This document shows, piece after piece, positions 1-10,542 of a stretch of 64,000 nt of DNA. The number at the start of each line of letters is the position of its first letter. The stretch's first letter is position 1. Origin of the DNA: Pseudomonadota bacterium. Its GTDB lineage: Bacteria; Pseudomonadota; Alphaproteobacteria; Rickettsiales; UBA3002. The stretch lies in assembly GCA_040384265.1 (NCBI GenBank), contig JAZKJM010000003.1, forward strand, positions 141,919 through 205,918. Reading direction: 5' to 3'. Under the pieces are notes generated by a model. The model did not search any database, was not told the DNA's origin, and worked only from the letters and a program-made list of their open reading frames with translations. A program made the position numbers and the translations under genes.

Positions 1-294
1 TTTGGCTTCCACCGTGGCGCGCACCGGCGTCGATCCGGCGACCGCCCAGGCATCCCACACCGCGTTCATTTCGCCGATGGTGGCAATATCCGTCAGCCAG
101 ATATTGGTTTTGATGAGTCTGGTTTTATCGCTACCCGCGCGCGCCAGCGTGGCGTCGATCTGCGCCAGAATATCCGCCGTCTGCTCCGCGACCGTGGTGC
201 CGCTTTCGGCCACAAAGCCCGACAAATACACCGTGCCGCCATGCACCACCGCTTCACTCATCCGCGCACCCGATTCAATCCGTTTGATCGTCAT
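1..294 (-). CDS. RidA/YjgF family protein, 3' end outside window
   Basis: The first 98 codons are in the window and the C-terminus lies beyond the left edge. RidA-family proteins are small trimeric enamine/imine deaminases that remove reactive intermediates of amino acid metabolism; some subfamilies have other or unknown substrates. The reading shows the family pattern: an N-terminal strand pair with 'GTVYLSGFVAE', a helix with 'QTADILAQIDATLARAG', a second helix with 'MNAVWDAWV', and the segment 'STPVRATVEAK', whose Arg (about residue 91) is the usual carboxylate-binding residue. The ATG at 294 follows a good Shine-Dalgarno (GAGGAG about 7 nt upstream on the minus strand). Family assignment is firm; the subfamily and substrate cannot be told from this fragment. 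Confidence 0.88.
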   Translation of the reverse strand, partial: MTIKRIESGARMSEAVVHGGTVYLSGFVAESGTTVAEQTADILAQIDATLARAGSDKTRLIKTNIWLTDIATIGEMNAVWDAWAVAGSTPVRATVEAK

Positions 295-399
295 AAAAAA
301 CTCCTCATGTTTAGAAAATTTAAAGTGCGAGCCGGGCGAGCGAGCCATCAGCCCGCGGAGCGGCGCGCAGCATTGGTCAGCAGACCAACGCGTAGCAAC

Positions 400-630
400 C
401 TAGAATGCCTCAAACAGCGGCCGCCCGTTATCGTAACGAACAATCGCCAGTAGCAGGGTGAACAGCATCACCCCCGCCATCAGGAACGCCAGAAACGCAC
501 CATCAGTATTTTGTTCCAGCATGGTGACGCCCTGGTTGAGCATCGTGCGCGCCAGCAGCGCCGCGATGATGCCATACACCATCTTCCCATCGCGCGAACG
601 CGGCATGTGTTTGATCGATTCGTAATTCAT
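400..630 (-). CDS. small hypothetical membrane protein
   Basis: This reads as a 76-residue protein with a basic N-terminus ('KHMPRSRDGK') and two hydrophobic segments, roughly residues 17-33 and 45-65, the second rich in Leu and Phe ('MLFTLLLAIVRY'). That suggests two membrane spans with a short loop. An AGAGGG stretch lies a few bases before the ATG, which supports translation. It is transcribed in the same direction as the RidA gene downstream, with about 105 bp between them. I do not recognise a family, and no catalytic motif is visible. Its reality rests on the ribosome binding site and the membrane-protein pattern only. Confidence 0.55.
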   Translation of the reverse strand: MNYESIKHMPRSRDGKMVYGIIAALLARTMLNQGVTMLEQNTDGAFLAFLMAGVMLFTLLLAIVRYDNGRPLFEAF

Positions 631-660
631 AAAACCCTCTTTTTTGTATCGTCTATTGCG

Positions 661-752
661 ATGTCACCCCGGCTTCACGCCGGGGTCCCGCTGTGAGGCG
701 GGTGGTATTGCTGGCGCTCCCGCGCGATGGATGCCAGCCTTCGCTGGCATGA
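661..752. repeat. intergenic palindromic repeat (two hairpins)
   Basis: Two perfect-stem hairpins lie back to back. One is built on ACCCCGGC/GCCGGGGT around 665-685, the other on ATGCCAGC/GCTGGCAT around 729-750. The same modules recur near 10479, 16550-16670, 25118-25250, 30620-30715 and 61260-61370. It sits just after the stop codon of the kinase gene and before the small membrane protein gene, so it may also stop minus-strand transcription, although no T-run follows. Confidence 0.7.
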
Positions 753-755
753 CAA

Positions 756-1745
756 CTACGCCGCGAGCAGCCTTTTTAATGGCTTTTGCGCACGTGCACC
801 GAGATGCGTAATGATGTCGCTGGCGCAGGCCGAACCCAGGCGACCACATTCTGCCAACGGCATGTGTTTGCTGAGGCCATAGAGGAAACCCGCCGCATAG
901 AGATCGCCCGCGCCGGTGGTATCCACCACTTCGCTGACCGGCACCACCGCCACATGAATCCGTGCATCCTTGGTCAGGATGATCGAGCCCTTCTCGCCAC
1001 AGGTCACGGCGATAATCTCGCACTGGCCTTGCAGGGTCGCCAGCACCTCTTCAAAGCTCTTGCCGGGATAAAGCGCACAGGCTTCGGCCTCGTTGCAGAA
1101 CAGGATATCGAAATCATCGGCGATCATGCGGATGAAATCCTCGCGGCTGCGCTCGACACAGAACACATCGGACAGGGTGAAGGCGATTTTGGTGCCCGCC
1201 GCCCGCGCCGTGGCAAACGCATGGCGCAGCGCCGTTTTGGTGACATCGAGGTCCCACATATAGCCTTCGCCGTAAAATATCTGCGCGTTGCCGATCAGCG
1301 CCACATCCACATCATCCGCATGGATTTCGCCCGCCGCACCGAGGAAGGTGTTCATCGTCCGCTGGCCATCCTGCGTCACCACAATCAGGCAGCGCGCAGT
1401 GACGACGCCATTGGCCGCATCCGGGGTCTTGAATTCGACGCCGATGGCGTTCATGTCATGGCGGAAAATGCGGCCCAGCTCATCGGCATTCACCTTGCCG
1501 ATAAACGCCGTTTTTGCGCCCAGATCCGCCATGCCCGCCAGCGTGTTGGCAGCCGACCCACCGGAGACTTCGGTGGCCTGGCCCATTGCGCCATAGATCG
1601 TTTCAGCCTGCTCGGCATTGATCAGCTGCATCGTGCCCTTGCGCATCGCCTGCGCGGTGATGAATGCGTCATCCGCAAACGCCAGCACATCGACAATCGC
1701 ATTGCCAATAGCCACCACGTCGTAGGGTTTTTTTATATCGCTCAT
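756..1745 (-). CDS. PfkB-family carbohydrate/nucleoside kinase, adenosine kinase-like
   Basis: A 329-residue ribokinase-fold kinase. The N-terminal substrate motif is 'GNAIVDVL' near residue 15, followed by the 'GGSAANTLAGMADLG' glycine motif near 62. The C-terminal PfkB signature 'DTTGAGDLYAAGF' near residue 275-290 holds the catalytic Asp and anion hole. The overall pattern, including 'GEGYMWD' and 'NEAEACALY', matches alphaproteobacterial adenosine/sugar kinases, which phosphorylate a nucleoside or sugar hydroxyl with ATP in the cytoplasm. I chose the ATG at 1745 over the GTG at 1748 because GGAG then sits 6 nt upstream. It lies about 25 bp after kdsB on the same strand and is probably cotranscribed. 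Substrate is inferred, not proven. Confidence 0.85.
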   Translation of the reverse strand: MSDIKKPYDVVAIGNAIVDVLAFADDAFITAQAMRKGTMQLINAEQAETIYGAMGQATEVSGGSAANTLAGMADLGAKTAFIGKVNADELGRIFRHDMNAIGVEFKTPDAANGVVTARCLIVVTQDGQRTMNTFLGAAGEIHADDVDVALIGNAQIFYGEGYMWDLDVTKTALRHAFATARAAGTKIAFTLSDVFCVERSREDFIRMIADDFDILFCNEAEACALYPGKSFEEVLATLQGQCEIIAVTCGEKGSIILTKDARIHVAVVPVSEVVDTTGAGDLYAAGFLYGLSKHMPLAECGRLGSACASDIITHLGARAQKPLKRLLAA

Positions 1746-1769
1746 CACTCACTCCATGGGGCAGCGCGT

Positions 1770-2498
1770 TCACGCACCACCCAAAATTTCGCGCGCCCGC
1801 TGCAGATCCTCAGGCGTATCGACGCCGAGCGGTACAGTATTTACCACGCACCCGTCAATCCTCATTCCGGCCTCAAGCGCGCGCAGCTGCTCAAGTTTTT
1901 CGCGCAACTCGAGGGGGCTTGGCGGCAGGCTGACGAACCGTTCCAGCGCCGCCCGGCGGTAAGCATACACCCCGATATGGTGGTAGCGCACACCCTCACC
2001 ATAGGGTGCCGTGGCGCGGGTGAAATAGAGTGCGCGACCGATATTGTCATTATCATTCAATGCAATAACCGCCTTCACGACGGATGGATTTTCATGTTCC
2101 TCCGCGCGCGTAATCGGCGTCACCAGCGTCGCGATATCCACCGCCGGGTTGGCCAGCGGCAGCAGCACATCGCGCAGGTTTTGCGGGTCCAGTGTCGGCA
2201 CATCGCCTTGCAAATTAATAATCGTGTCGGCCACTGTCGGCCATGCCCGCACCGCTTCCCAGATGCGATCCGAGCCGCTGGGATGGTCCGGATCGGTTAC
2301 GATCGCCTGCCCACCGGCGGCGCGCACGGCATCCGCAATCTCGGCCCCATCGCATGCCACCACCACCTCGCCGACGCCCGATTCCAACGCCCGCCGCATC
2401 ACCTGCACAATCATCGGCACCCCGCCGATGCTGGCCAGCGGCTTGCCGGGCAGGCGTGTCGCTTTCATGCGCGCGGGAATCACAATCAGGACAGACAT
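1770..2498 (-). CDS. kdsB: 3-deoxy-manno-octulosonate cytidylyltransferase (CMP-KDO synthetase)
   Basis: KdsB activates KDO with CTP to give CMP-KDO for the inner core of lipopolysaccharide. The N-terminus has the nucleotidyltransferase motif '[20 protein letters not shown]'. It is followed by '[10 protein letters not shown]', the metal/nucleotide-binding 'NLQGDVP', then '[12 protein letters not shown]' and '[10 protein letters not shown]' that mark KdsB rather than other cytidylyltransferases. Length (about 242 residues) is normal. An ATG exists 15 bp upstream (2513), but the internal ATG at 2498 has a GAGAAAG box about 6 nt before it and starts directly on the conserved strand, so I prefer it. 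It implies an LPS outer membrane, consistent with lptE and the porin later in the window. Confidence 0.95.
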   Translation of the reverse strand: MSVLIVIPARMKATRLPGKPLASIGGVPMIVQVMRRALESGVGEVVVACDGAEIADAVRAAGGQAIVTDPDHPSGSDRIWEAVRAWPTVADTIINLQGDVPTLDPQNLRDVLLPLANPAVDIATLVTPITRAEEHENPSVVKAVIALNDNDNIGRALYFTRATAPYGEGVRYHHIGVYAYRRAALERFVSLPPSPLELREKLEQLRALEAGMRIDGCVVNTVPLGVDTPEDLQRAREILGGA

Positions 2499-2611
2499 CC
2501 GGTGCTTTCTCATCTTATTGTTGCGGGCCTGCGAAGCCTATGTTACCGCAGGGACAGTTTTCGTTAGCCGCTGCGTCGGCAAATAACAACCATGCACTTT
2601 AGGATCTTCGC

Positions 2612-3223
2612 ATGTCGAACCTCAATATGAATAAAGCCGCTGCCGCCATTCTCGTTGCCGGTCTCATCGGCATGGTCACCGGCAAGGTCACCGAATATCT
2701 CTATCTGGGTGGCCCCGAGCATCCTGGCCACCACGAGGCCAAGCGCGGCTATTCGATCGAAGTGACCGAAGCCCCTGCCGATGGCGCCGCCGCCGCACCC
2801 GCCACCGCAGCCGACATTTCCGCGCTCTACGCCACGGCCGATGTGAAAGCCGGTGGCGACCTGTTCGCCAAAAAATGCACCGTCTGCCACAATGGCGAGA
2901 AGGGTGCCGCCAACAAAATCGGGCCGCATCTGTGGGCCGTGGTTAACCGCAAAGTCGCCAGCGTCGCTGATTTCGGCTATTCTTCCGGCATGAAAACCCA
3001 CGCCGACCGCAGCTGGGGCTTTGACGAGCTGAACCACTTCCTCTGGTCGCCAAGCAAATGGGTGCCGGGCACCATGATGTCCTTTGGTGGGTTCCCGAAA
3101 GACCAGGATCGCGCCAACCTCATCGCCTACCTCAACAGCCTGTCGGATAGCCCGGCCAAGCTGCCGGTCGCTTCTGCCAAACCGGCGGAAAAACCTGCCG
3201 AGGCGGCGCCCGCTGCCCACTAA
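2612..3223 (+). CDS. membrane-anchored class I cytochrome c
   Basis: This 203-residue protein has an uncleaved N-terminal membrane anchor (about residues 8-24), a low-complexity Ala/Pro linker, and one cytochrome c domain. The heme motif 'CTVCH' is at residues 89-93 and the probable axial Met is in 'VPGTMMSFGG' near 155. A Pro/Ala/Lys-rich tail follows. This architecture matches the membrane-bound cytochrome c552/CycM group that passes electrons from the bc1 complex to terminal oxidase on the periplasmic side. AGGA lies about 7 nt before the ATG. It is divergent from kdsB and 20 bp upstream of the NfeD gene. The family is clear; the partner oxidase is not in the window. Confidence 0.88.
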   Translation: MSNLNMNKAAAAILVAGLIGMVTGKVTEYLYLGGPEHPGHHEAKRGYSIEVTEAPADGAAAAPATAADISALYATADVKAGGDLFAKKCTVCHNGEKGAANKIGPHLWAVVNRKVASVADFGYSSGMKTHADRSWGFDELNHFLWSPSKWVPGTMMSFGGFPKDQDRANLIAYLNSLSDSPAKLPVASAKPAEKPAEAAPAAH

Positions 3224-3243
3224 ACCGTAAGGAGTGCCTGCCG

Positions 3244-3687
3244 ATGACCACTTCCATCCTCTGGCTGCTCGCTGGCGCGCTTTTTATCTGTGTTGAGATT
3301 TTCGGCATGCCCGGCATTGGCTTCCTATTCGCCGGTATCGCCGCGCTGGTTGTCGGTGGTGCCATCGAGGCGGGGTTGCTTACGGCGGATGCCACACTCA
3401 TCCAGTTCGTGCTGTTTTTCGCCATCACCATCATCAGCGCCGCGCTGCTGTGGAAAAAGCTCAAGCGTACCCCCAACCCCACCTACCACAACATCATCGG
3501 CACCGAAGCGGTGGTAAGCGCGCCGGGCCTTTCGGGCACGCAAATCGGCCAGGTGCAATGGTCGGGCACCATCATGCGCGCCCGGCTGGTCGATAACGCC
3601 CCGGTCGATGTGCTGCCCGAAGGCAGCGTCGTCACCGTCCGCCACACCGAGGGCAACGTACTCTACGTCACCCCGCGCACCCACTAA
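3244..3687 (+). CDS. NfeD-like membrane protein
   Basis: A 147-residue protein with three hydrophobic segments in the first half (about residues 5-22, 27-45 and 52-69), including 'EIFGMPGIGFLFAGIAAL'. A C-terminal beta-rich OB-fold-like domain follows ('GTEAVVSAPGLSG', 'VQWSGTIMRARL', 'VLPEGSVVTV'). This is the short NfeD form, lacking the protease domain. NfeD proteins pair with SPFH/stomatin proteins in membrane microdomains, and the very next gene (24 bp on) is such a protein, so the two almost certainly form one functional pair. Confidence 0.9.
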   Translation: MTTSILWLLAGALFICVEIFGMPGIGFLFAGIAALVVGGAIEAGLLTADATLIQFVLFFAITIISAALLWKKLKRTPNPTYHNIIGTEAVVSAPGLSGTQIGQVQWSGTIMRARLVDNAPVDVLPEGSVVTVRHTEGNVLYVTPRTH

Positions 3688-3711
3688 CACACCCACACCA
3701 CGGAGACTGTC

Positions 3712-4683
3712 ATGGAAGCCTTTCTGCTTGTCGCTATTGGGTTCATCGGCCTTATCATGGTCTTCAAAGGCATCAAAATCGTGCCGCAGCAGGAGGCATG
3801 GGTGGTGCAGCGTTTCGGCAGCTTCGAGTCGGTGCTGGAGCCGGGCCTGAACTTCCTCAACCCGCTCACCAAAAAAGTGGCGTATAAACATTCGCTGAAA
3901 GAATTCGCCCACGAGGTGCAGGAGCAACCCGCCATCACCCGCGACAACGTGACGATGATGATGGACGGCGTGCTCTACCTGCGCATCATCGACCCCAAGC
4001 AGGCGTCCTATGGCGTCAGCAACCCCATCTATGCGGTGAGCCAGCTCGCCCAGACCACCATGCGTTCGGAGATCGGCAAGCTCTCGCTCGACCAGTGTTT
4101 CGAGGAGCGCGAACAGCTCAACTCCAACATCGTCACCGCGATCAACTATGCCTCGCAAACCTGGGGCATCCAATGCATGCGCTACGAAATTAAAAACATC
4201 ACCCCTCCTTCCACCGTGCTGAAAGCGATGGAGCTGCAGGTCGCCGCCGAACGCCAGAAGCGCGCCGAGATCCTCAATTCCGAAGGCATGCGCCAATCGA
4301 AAATCAACATGGCGGAAGGCCAGAAGCAAGAGGTCGTCCTCAACTCCGAAGCCTCGCAGACCGACCAGGTCAACCGCGCCCGCGGTGAGGCCGAGGCTAT
4401 CATCGCCGTCGCCGAAGCCACTGCCAAGGGGATCGAGATGATTGCCGCCGCGATTTCCCGTCCGGGTGGCGAGGATGCGATTTCGCTGCGCGTCGCCGAG
4501 CAGTATGTCAGCGCCTTCGAGAAGCTCGCCAAAACCAGCACCACCATGCTGTTGCCTGCCAGCGCCAACGATACCGGCAGCATGGTCGCCCAGGCGATGA
4601 GCGTGTTCGAAACCATCAAGCAAGGCCGCGGCGCCAGCAAAGATGCAACGAAAAACCCGCCATGGGCCACCCCCAAAGCGTAA
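3712..4683 (+). CDS. SPFH/band-7 protein, paraslipin/QmcA type
   Basis: A 323-residue stomatin-like protein. It has an N-terminal membrane anchor (about residues 3-19), then the SPFH domain starting 'GIKIVPQQEAWVVQRFG'. The domain includes the paraslipin hallmarks 'LEPGLNFLNP' and 'DNVTMMMDGVLYLRI'. A long Ala/Glu/Gln-rich helical stretch follows ('ARGEAEAIIAVAEATAKG') that drives oligomerisation, then a short C-terminal tail. Family members form large membrane-associated rings linked to protease control and membrane organisation. It directly follows its usual partner nfeD on the same strand. Confidence 0.92.
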   Translation: MEAFLLVAIGFIGLIMVFKGIKIVPQQEAWVVQRFGSFESVLEPGLNFLNPLTKKVAYKHSLKEFAHEVQEQPAITRDNVTMMMDGVLYLRIIDPKQASYGVSNPIYAVSQLAQTTMRSEIGKLSLDQCFEEREQLNSNIVTAINYASQTWGIQCMRYEIKNITPPSTVLKAMELQVAAERQKRAEILNSEGMRQSKINMAEGQKQEVVLNSEASQTDQVNRARGEAEAIIAVAEATAKGIEMIAAAISRPGGEDAISLRVAEQYVSAFEKLAKTSTTMLLPASANDTGSMVAQAMSVFETIKQGRGASKDATKNPPWATPKA

Positions 4684-4732
4684 CCGGCGCTTTGCACTAG
4701 ACGCCACCCATGGCGCGGCCTAGGCTTTGCCC

Positions 4733-6556
4733 ATGAACCGCTTCGTCACCTCGCTGCTGCTTTGCCTGATGCTTGCCGGCCCCGCCCACGCCGCGCAGGG
4801 CATCGCGCTGTTTGGCGAACCGAAATACCCGGCCAACTTCCACCATTTCGATTACGTGAACCCGAACGCCCCCAAAGGCGGCACCATGAAGCTCGCCACC
4901 ATGGCCAGCTTCGATAGCGTCAACCCGTTCATCCTCAAGGGCATCGCCGCGCCCGGCCTCATCGGCAACCTGTTCCAGCGGCTGATGGTGCCTTCCTACG
5001 ACGAGCCGGAATCCTGCTACCCGTTGATCGCAAGCGGCATCACGTTAAGCGCCGACCGCACCCGCGCCGAGGTTACCCTCAATCCCGCCGCCCGCTGGCA
5101 TGATGGCGTGCCCATCACGGCGGACGATGTCGTCTTCAGCCTCACCATGCTGAAGGAAAAAGGCCACCCCTCCTACCGCGTCTATTACAAGCCGGTCACG
5201 GTCGAGAAAATCGATGCCCACCATGTGCGGTTCCATTTCGCCGATCGGGACAACCGCGAGCTGCCGCTGGTCGCAGCATCCATGCCGGTGCTACCAAAAC
5301 ATTATTACGAAAAAATCCCCTTCGACAAAACCAGCCTCACCCCGCCGCTGGGCTCGGGCCCCTATAAAATCGCCAGCATCGACCCCGGCCGCGCCATCAC
5401 CTACAGCCGCGTGAAGGACTATTGGGCGGCGGATCTGCCAAGCCAAAAGGGCCTCAATAATTTCGACACGATCCGCTACGATGTCTACCGCGACGACGTG
5501 GTCGCGCTCGAAGGCATCAAATCCCACCAGTTCGATTTCTACGAAGAATTCATCGCCCGCAATTGGGCCACCGCCTATGACGTGCCCGCCGTCACTTCCG
5601 GCGCGCTCATCAAAACCCGCATCGCCCATAAAATCCCGCGCGGCATGCAGGGCTTCATCTTCAACACCCGCCTGCCCAAATTCGCCGATGTGCGCGTGCG
5701 CGAAGCCGTCGGCCTGACGCTCGATTTCGAGTGGATGAACCAGACCCTGTTCTACGGCGCCTACGAACGCGGCAGCAGCTATTTCAACAACACCGATTTC
5801 GAAGCCAAAGGCCTGCCGGGCGCCGACGAGCTGAAACTGCTCAGCCCCTTCAAAGCCTCCTTACCCGCCTCCCTTTTCACCACCCCCTACGCCGTGCCCA
5901 CCACGGATGGTTCCGGCGTCGCCCGCGCCAATTTAATCCGCGCACAGGCCCTGCTTAACGACGCGGGCTGGGTGATGCGCGACGGCGTGCGCGTGAACGC
6001 CAAAACGGGCGAAAAACTCACCATCGAATTCCTGATGACCCAGCGCACCTTCGAGCGCGTCATCAGCATCATGCGCCATAATCTGGAGAAGCTCGGCATC
6101 GCCTCCACCTTCCGTTATGTCGATGCCTCGCAATACCAGAAACGGGTGGATGGGCGGCAGTTTGACATCGTCTCGATCTGGTGGAACCAGGGCCAGTTTT
6201 ACCCCAGCTCCGAGCAATATATGTACTGGCATTCGAGCCAGGCCGATATGGATGCAAGCCAGAATATCGGCGGCATTAAAAACCCGGCGGTGGATCGCCT
6301 CGTCACCCAGATCCGCAACGCCCAGACGCTGGAGCAGCTGCGCCCCGCCGGTCGCGCCCTCGACCGCGTGCTGACGCATGAATATTACGTCATCCCGCAC
6401 TGGAACATCAACGCCTGGCGCGTCGCCTACTGGGACCAGTTCGGTCGCCCCGCCATCACCCCGGCCTATAATCTGGGGATCGATACCTGGTGGGATAAGG
6501 GCGTCACCAGCAAGAAAAAAACAGCGCCATCCGCAAGCGGTGGAGGCACCCCATGA
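4733..6556 (+). CDS. yejA: peptide ABC transporter substrate-binding protein (YejA-like)
   Basis: A 607-residue family-5 extracellular solute-binding protein. It has a clear Sec signal peptide (cleavage after 'LAGPAHA') followed by the YejA-type start '[20 protein letters not shown]' and '[13 protein letters not shown]'. The ATG at 4733 is preferred over an upstream TTG because it opens the signal peptide. It captures peptides in the periplasm and hands them to the YejBE permease. In enteric bacteria this system imports microcin C, and in some alphaproteobacteria it affects resistance to antimicrobial peptides; the substrate here is inferred. Its stop overlaps the yejB start (ATGA), so the two are translationally coupled. 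Confidence 0.93.
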   Translation: MNRFVTSLLLCLMLAGPAHAAQGIALFGEPKYPANFHHFDYVNPNAPKGGTMKLATMASFDSVNPFILKGIAAPGLIGNLFQRLMVPSYDEPESCYPLIASGITLSADRTRAEVTLNPAARWHDGVPITADDVVFSLTMLKEKGHPSYRVYYKPVTVEKIDAHHVRFHFADRDNRELPLVAASMPVLPKHYYEKIPFDKTSLTPPLGSGPYKIASIDPGRAITYSRVKDYWAADLPSQKGLNNFDTIRYDVYRDDVVALEGIKSHQFDFYEEFIARNWATAYDVPAVTSGALIKTRIAHKIPRGMQGFIFNTRLPKFADVRVREAVGLTLDFEWMNQTLFYGAYERGSSYFNNTDFEAKGLPGADELKLLSPFKASLPASLFTTPYAVPTTDGSGVARANLIRAQALLNDAGWVMRDGVRVNAKTGEKLTIEFLMTQRTFERVISIMRHNLEKLGIASTFRYVDASQYQKRVDGRQFDIVSIWWNQGQFYPSSEQYMYWHSSQADMDASQNIGGIKNPAVDRLVTQIRNAQTLEQLRPAGRALDRVLTHEYYVIPHWNINAWRVAYWDQFGRPAITPAYNLGIDTWWDKGVTSKKKTAPSASGGGTP

Positions 6557-7647
6557 CCGCCTACATCCTGCGCCGGTTGTTGCTGATGATTCCGACCCTG
6601 CTCGGCATTCTACTCATCAATTTCATCATCATCCAGGCCGCGCCCGGCGGCCCGGTCGAGCAGATGATCGTCAAGCTAACCACCCCGGGTGCCGGCGGCA
6701 CAGGCGACCGTTTAGGTGGCGGCGGTGATTTGGGGAGTACCGCATCCGCCAGTGGCGCAGCCACCACCGGCTATCGCGGCGCGCAGGGGATTGATCCGGA
6801 GCTGCTGGCCGACATCAAAAAGCAGTATGGCTTCGACAAGCCCGCCACCACCCGCTTCTGGCTGATGCTCACGCACTATGCCCGCTTCGATTTCGGCACC
6901 AGCTTCTTCCGTGACACCCCGGTCATCGCCCTCATCGCCGAGAAGCTCCCCGTCTCCATTTCGCTGGGCCTGTGGACGACCTTGATCGTCTATCTGGTCT
7001 CCATCCCCCTTGGCATCCGCAAAGCGGTGCGCGACGGCTCGCCGTTCGATGTCTGGACCTCCACCGTCATCGCCATCGGGCAGGCCATCCCCGGCTTCCT
7101 GTTTGCGGTGCTGTTGCTGATCCTGTTCGCCGGCGGCAGCTATGTGCAATGGTTCCCCTTACGCGGCATCGTCTCCGATGACTGGGCCAGCCTCAGCCTG
7201 TTTGGCAAAATAACCGATTATCTCTGGCATATGGTCCTGCCTGTCACCGCCATGGTGGTCGGGGGTTTTGCCTCGCTGACGCTGCTCACCAAGAACTCCT
7301 TCATCGAGGAAATCAGCAAGCATTACGTGCTCACCGCCCGCGCCAAGGGCCTGAGCGAGCGCCGCGTGCTTTACGGCCATGTGTTCCGCAACGCCATGCT
7401 GATCGTCATCGCCGGGCTGCCCGCCGCCATCCTTTCCATCCTCTTCACCAGCGCCATGCTGATCGAGGTCATCTTTTCGCTCGACGGGCTTGGCCTGCTC
7501 GGTTTCGAAGCCGCCCTCGCCCGCGATTACCCCATCATGTTCGGCACGCTGTTCATCTTCACCCTGATCGGCCTTGTGCTCAAACTCATCGGCGACATCA
7601 CCTACATGCTGGTCGATCCACGCATCGATTTCGAGGGGAGAAGCTAG
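6553..7647 (+). CDS. yejB: peptide ABC transporter permease (YejB-like)
   Basis: A 364-residue inner-membrane permease of the BPD_transp_1 family. The N-terminal membrane span is '[19 protein letters not shown]', followed by a periplasmic Gly/Ser/Ala-rich insert (about residues 50-80) typical of YejB. The membrane domain has the EAA coupling loop '[20 protein letters not shown]'. It starts inside the yejA stop codon. Normally yejE follows closely, but here a 196-bp gap holding a palindromic repeat separates them. Confidence 0.93.
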   Translation: MTAYILRRLLLMIPTLLGILLINFIIIQAAPGGPVEQMIVKLTTPGAGGTGDRLGGGGDLGSTASASGAATTGYRGAQGIDPELLADIKKQYGFDKPATTRFWLMLTHYARFDFGTSFFRDTPVIALIAEKLPVSISLGLWTTLIVYLVSIPLGIRKAVRDGSPFDVWTSTVIAIGQAIPGFLFAVLLLILFAGGSYVQWFPLRGIVSDDWASLSLFGKITDYLWHMVLPVTAMVVGGFASLTLLTKNSFIEEISKHYVLTARAKGLSERRVLYGHVFRNAMLIVIAGLPAAILSILFTSAMLIEVIFSLDGLGLLGFEAALARDYPIMFGTLFIFTLIGLVLKLIGDITYMLVDPRIDFEGRS

Positions 7648-7677
7648 CGATGCGCATTGAACATCACCGATGCAATA

Positions 7678-7840
7678 ATCTCCATAGCTCCCCCCTTGAG
7701 GGGGAGCCAAATCCCGAGAGGGATTTGGTGGGGGGCCTCTCTCCACTTGCTCCAACGTCTGAGTATGCTGCACCATTATCCCCCCACCAAATCGCCGAAG
7801 GGGCGATTTGGCTCCCCCTCAAGGGGGGAGCTATGGAGAT
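7678..7840. repeat. long nested inverted repeat between yejB and yejE
   Basis: The left arm (7678-7735) and right arm (7780-7840) are near-perfect reverse complements separated by 44 nt. Each arm opens with ATCTCCATAGCTCCCCCC-type sequence and contains its own inner hairpin flanked by CCAAATC/GATTTGG. It fills the gap in an operon whose other junctions all overlap by ATGA. The right arm ends on GGAGAT directly before the yejE start and supplies its ribosome binding site. It also leaves an open 65-codon frame (7650-7847) that starts behind a GGGGAG box and ends overlapping the yejE ATG. No terminal T-run is visible, so readthrough transcription is possible. Confidence 0.9.
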
Positions 7841-7843
7841 CGC

Positions 7844-8877
7844 ATGACCCTTTCCCCCATCACCCAGCGCCGCCTCGCCGCCTTCAAAGCCAACCGCCGT
7901 GGCTATGTCTCGGCGATCATCCTGCTCAGCCTGTTCACGCTGAGCGTGTTCGCGGAATTGCTCGCCAATGACCGGCCGCTGCTGGTTTCCTATCAGGGCC
8001 GCCTGCTGGTGCCGTTCCTCACCACCTATGTCGAGAAAGACACGTTCGGCGGCGTGCTCGAGAGCGAGGCCGATTACAACGATCCCTGGGTGATCAAACA
8101 GATCGACGACCATGGCTGGATGCTGCGCGCGCCCCTGCCCTACAGCTACCGCTCGATCAATTTCCACATCACCCGCGCCCCTTCCGCGCCGTCGCTGCAT
8201 AACCTGCTCGGCACCGACGATCAGGCGCGTGACGTGCTGGCCCGCGTTATTTACGGCTTCCGCCTCAGCATGTGTTTTGCCATGCTGCTGGTGTTTTTCT
8301 CCAGCATCATCGGCATCGCGGTCGGCGCACTGTCGGGCTATTTCGGCGGTATCCTCGATCTGTGCCTGCAGCGCTTCATCGAAATATGGGAGGGCATTCC
8401 GGTGCTGTTCCTGCTCATCATTCTCTCCTCCATGGTCGCGCCCGGTTTCTGGTGGGTGCTGGGGCTGATGCTGCTGTTCCGCTGGATGAGCCTGGTCGAT
8501 GTGGTGCGTGCCGAATTCCTGCGGGCGCGCAACTTCGATTACGTGCGCGCTGCCCGCGCCCTGGGCCTGCCGGAACTCACCATCCTGCGCCGCCATGTGT
8601 TGCCCAATGCGCTGGTGTCGGTGTTCACCTTCCTGCCCTTCCTCATCACCGGGGCGATCACCACGCTGACCTCGCTGGACTTCCTCGGCTTCGGCCTGCC
8701 CATCGGTTCACCCTCGCTTGGCGAGCTGCTGGCGCAGGGTAAAAACAACCCTCAATCGCCGTGGCTGGGCCTTATTGGCTTCTTCACGCTGGCCTTTGTG
8801 CTGTCGCTGTGGCTGTTCATCGGCGAAGCCGTCCGCGACGCGTTCGACCCGCGCAAAATCTTCGTGAGGAGCGCAAC

Positions 8878-8881
<4 letters not shown>
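7844..8881 (+). CDS. yejE: peptide ABC transporter permease (YejE-like)
   Basis: A 345-residue inner-membrane permease, partner of YejB. It starts 'MTLSPITQRRLAAFKANRRG', then the first membrane span, a long periplasmic region containing 'YVEKDTFGG' and 'LLGTDDQARDVLARVIYGFR', and the BPD_transp_1 domain with the EAA loop 'YVRAARALGLPELTILRRHV'. I placed the start at the ATG at 7844 because an in-frame TTG upstream (7808) would lie inside the repeat, while GGAG sits 5-6 nt before 7844. The stop overlaps the yejF start by ATGA. Confidence 0.94.
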
Positions 8882-10458
<1,577 letters not shown>

Positions 10459-10478
10459 CTCCCCATTCTCACCGCTGG

Positions 10479-10498
10479 ATGCCAGCTTTCGCTGGCAT
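10479..10498. repeat. short palindromic repeat between convergent yejF and parB
   Basis: A perfect 8-bp stem ATGCCAGC/GCTGGCAT with a TTTC loop, the same hairpin module as in the repeats near 729, 25118 and 30620. It lies between the ends of two convergent genes and could act as a bidirectional terminator, but no U-rich run follows on either strand. Confidence 0.65.
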
Positions 10499-10542
10499 GA
10501 CACTATGGGTATCGTGAGTGCAAAACGGTCAGAACGTTGCGC

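Noticed and set aside
786-2567. 593-codon plus-strand frame across the kinase and kdsB genes
   Set aside because: It is antisense to two genes with clear family motifs and reads as low-complexity His/Arg sequence.
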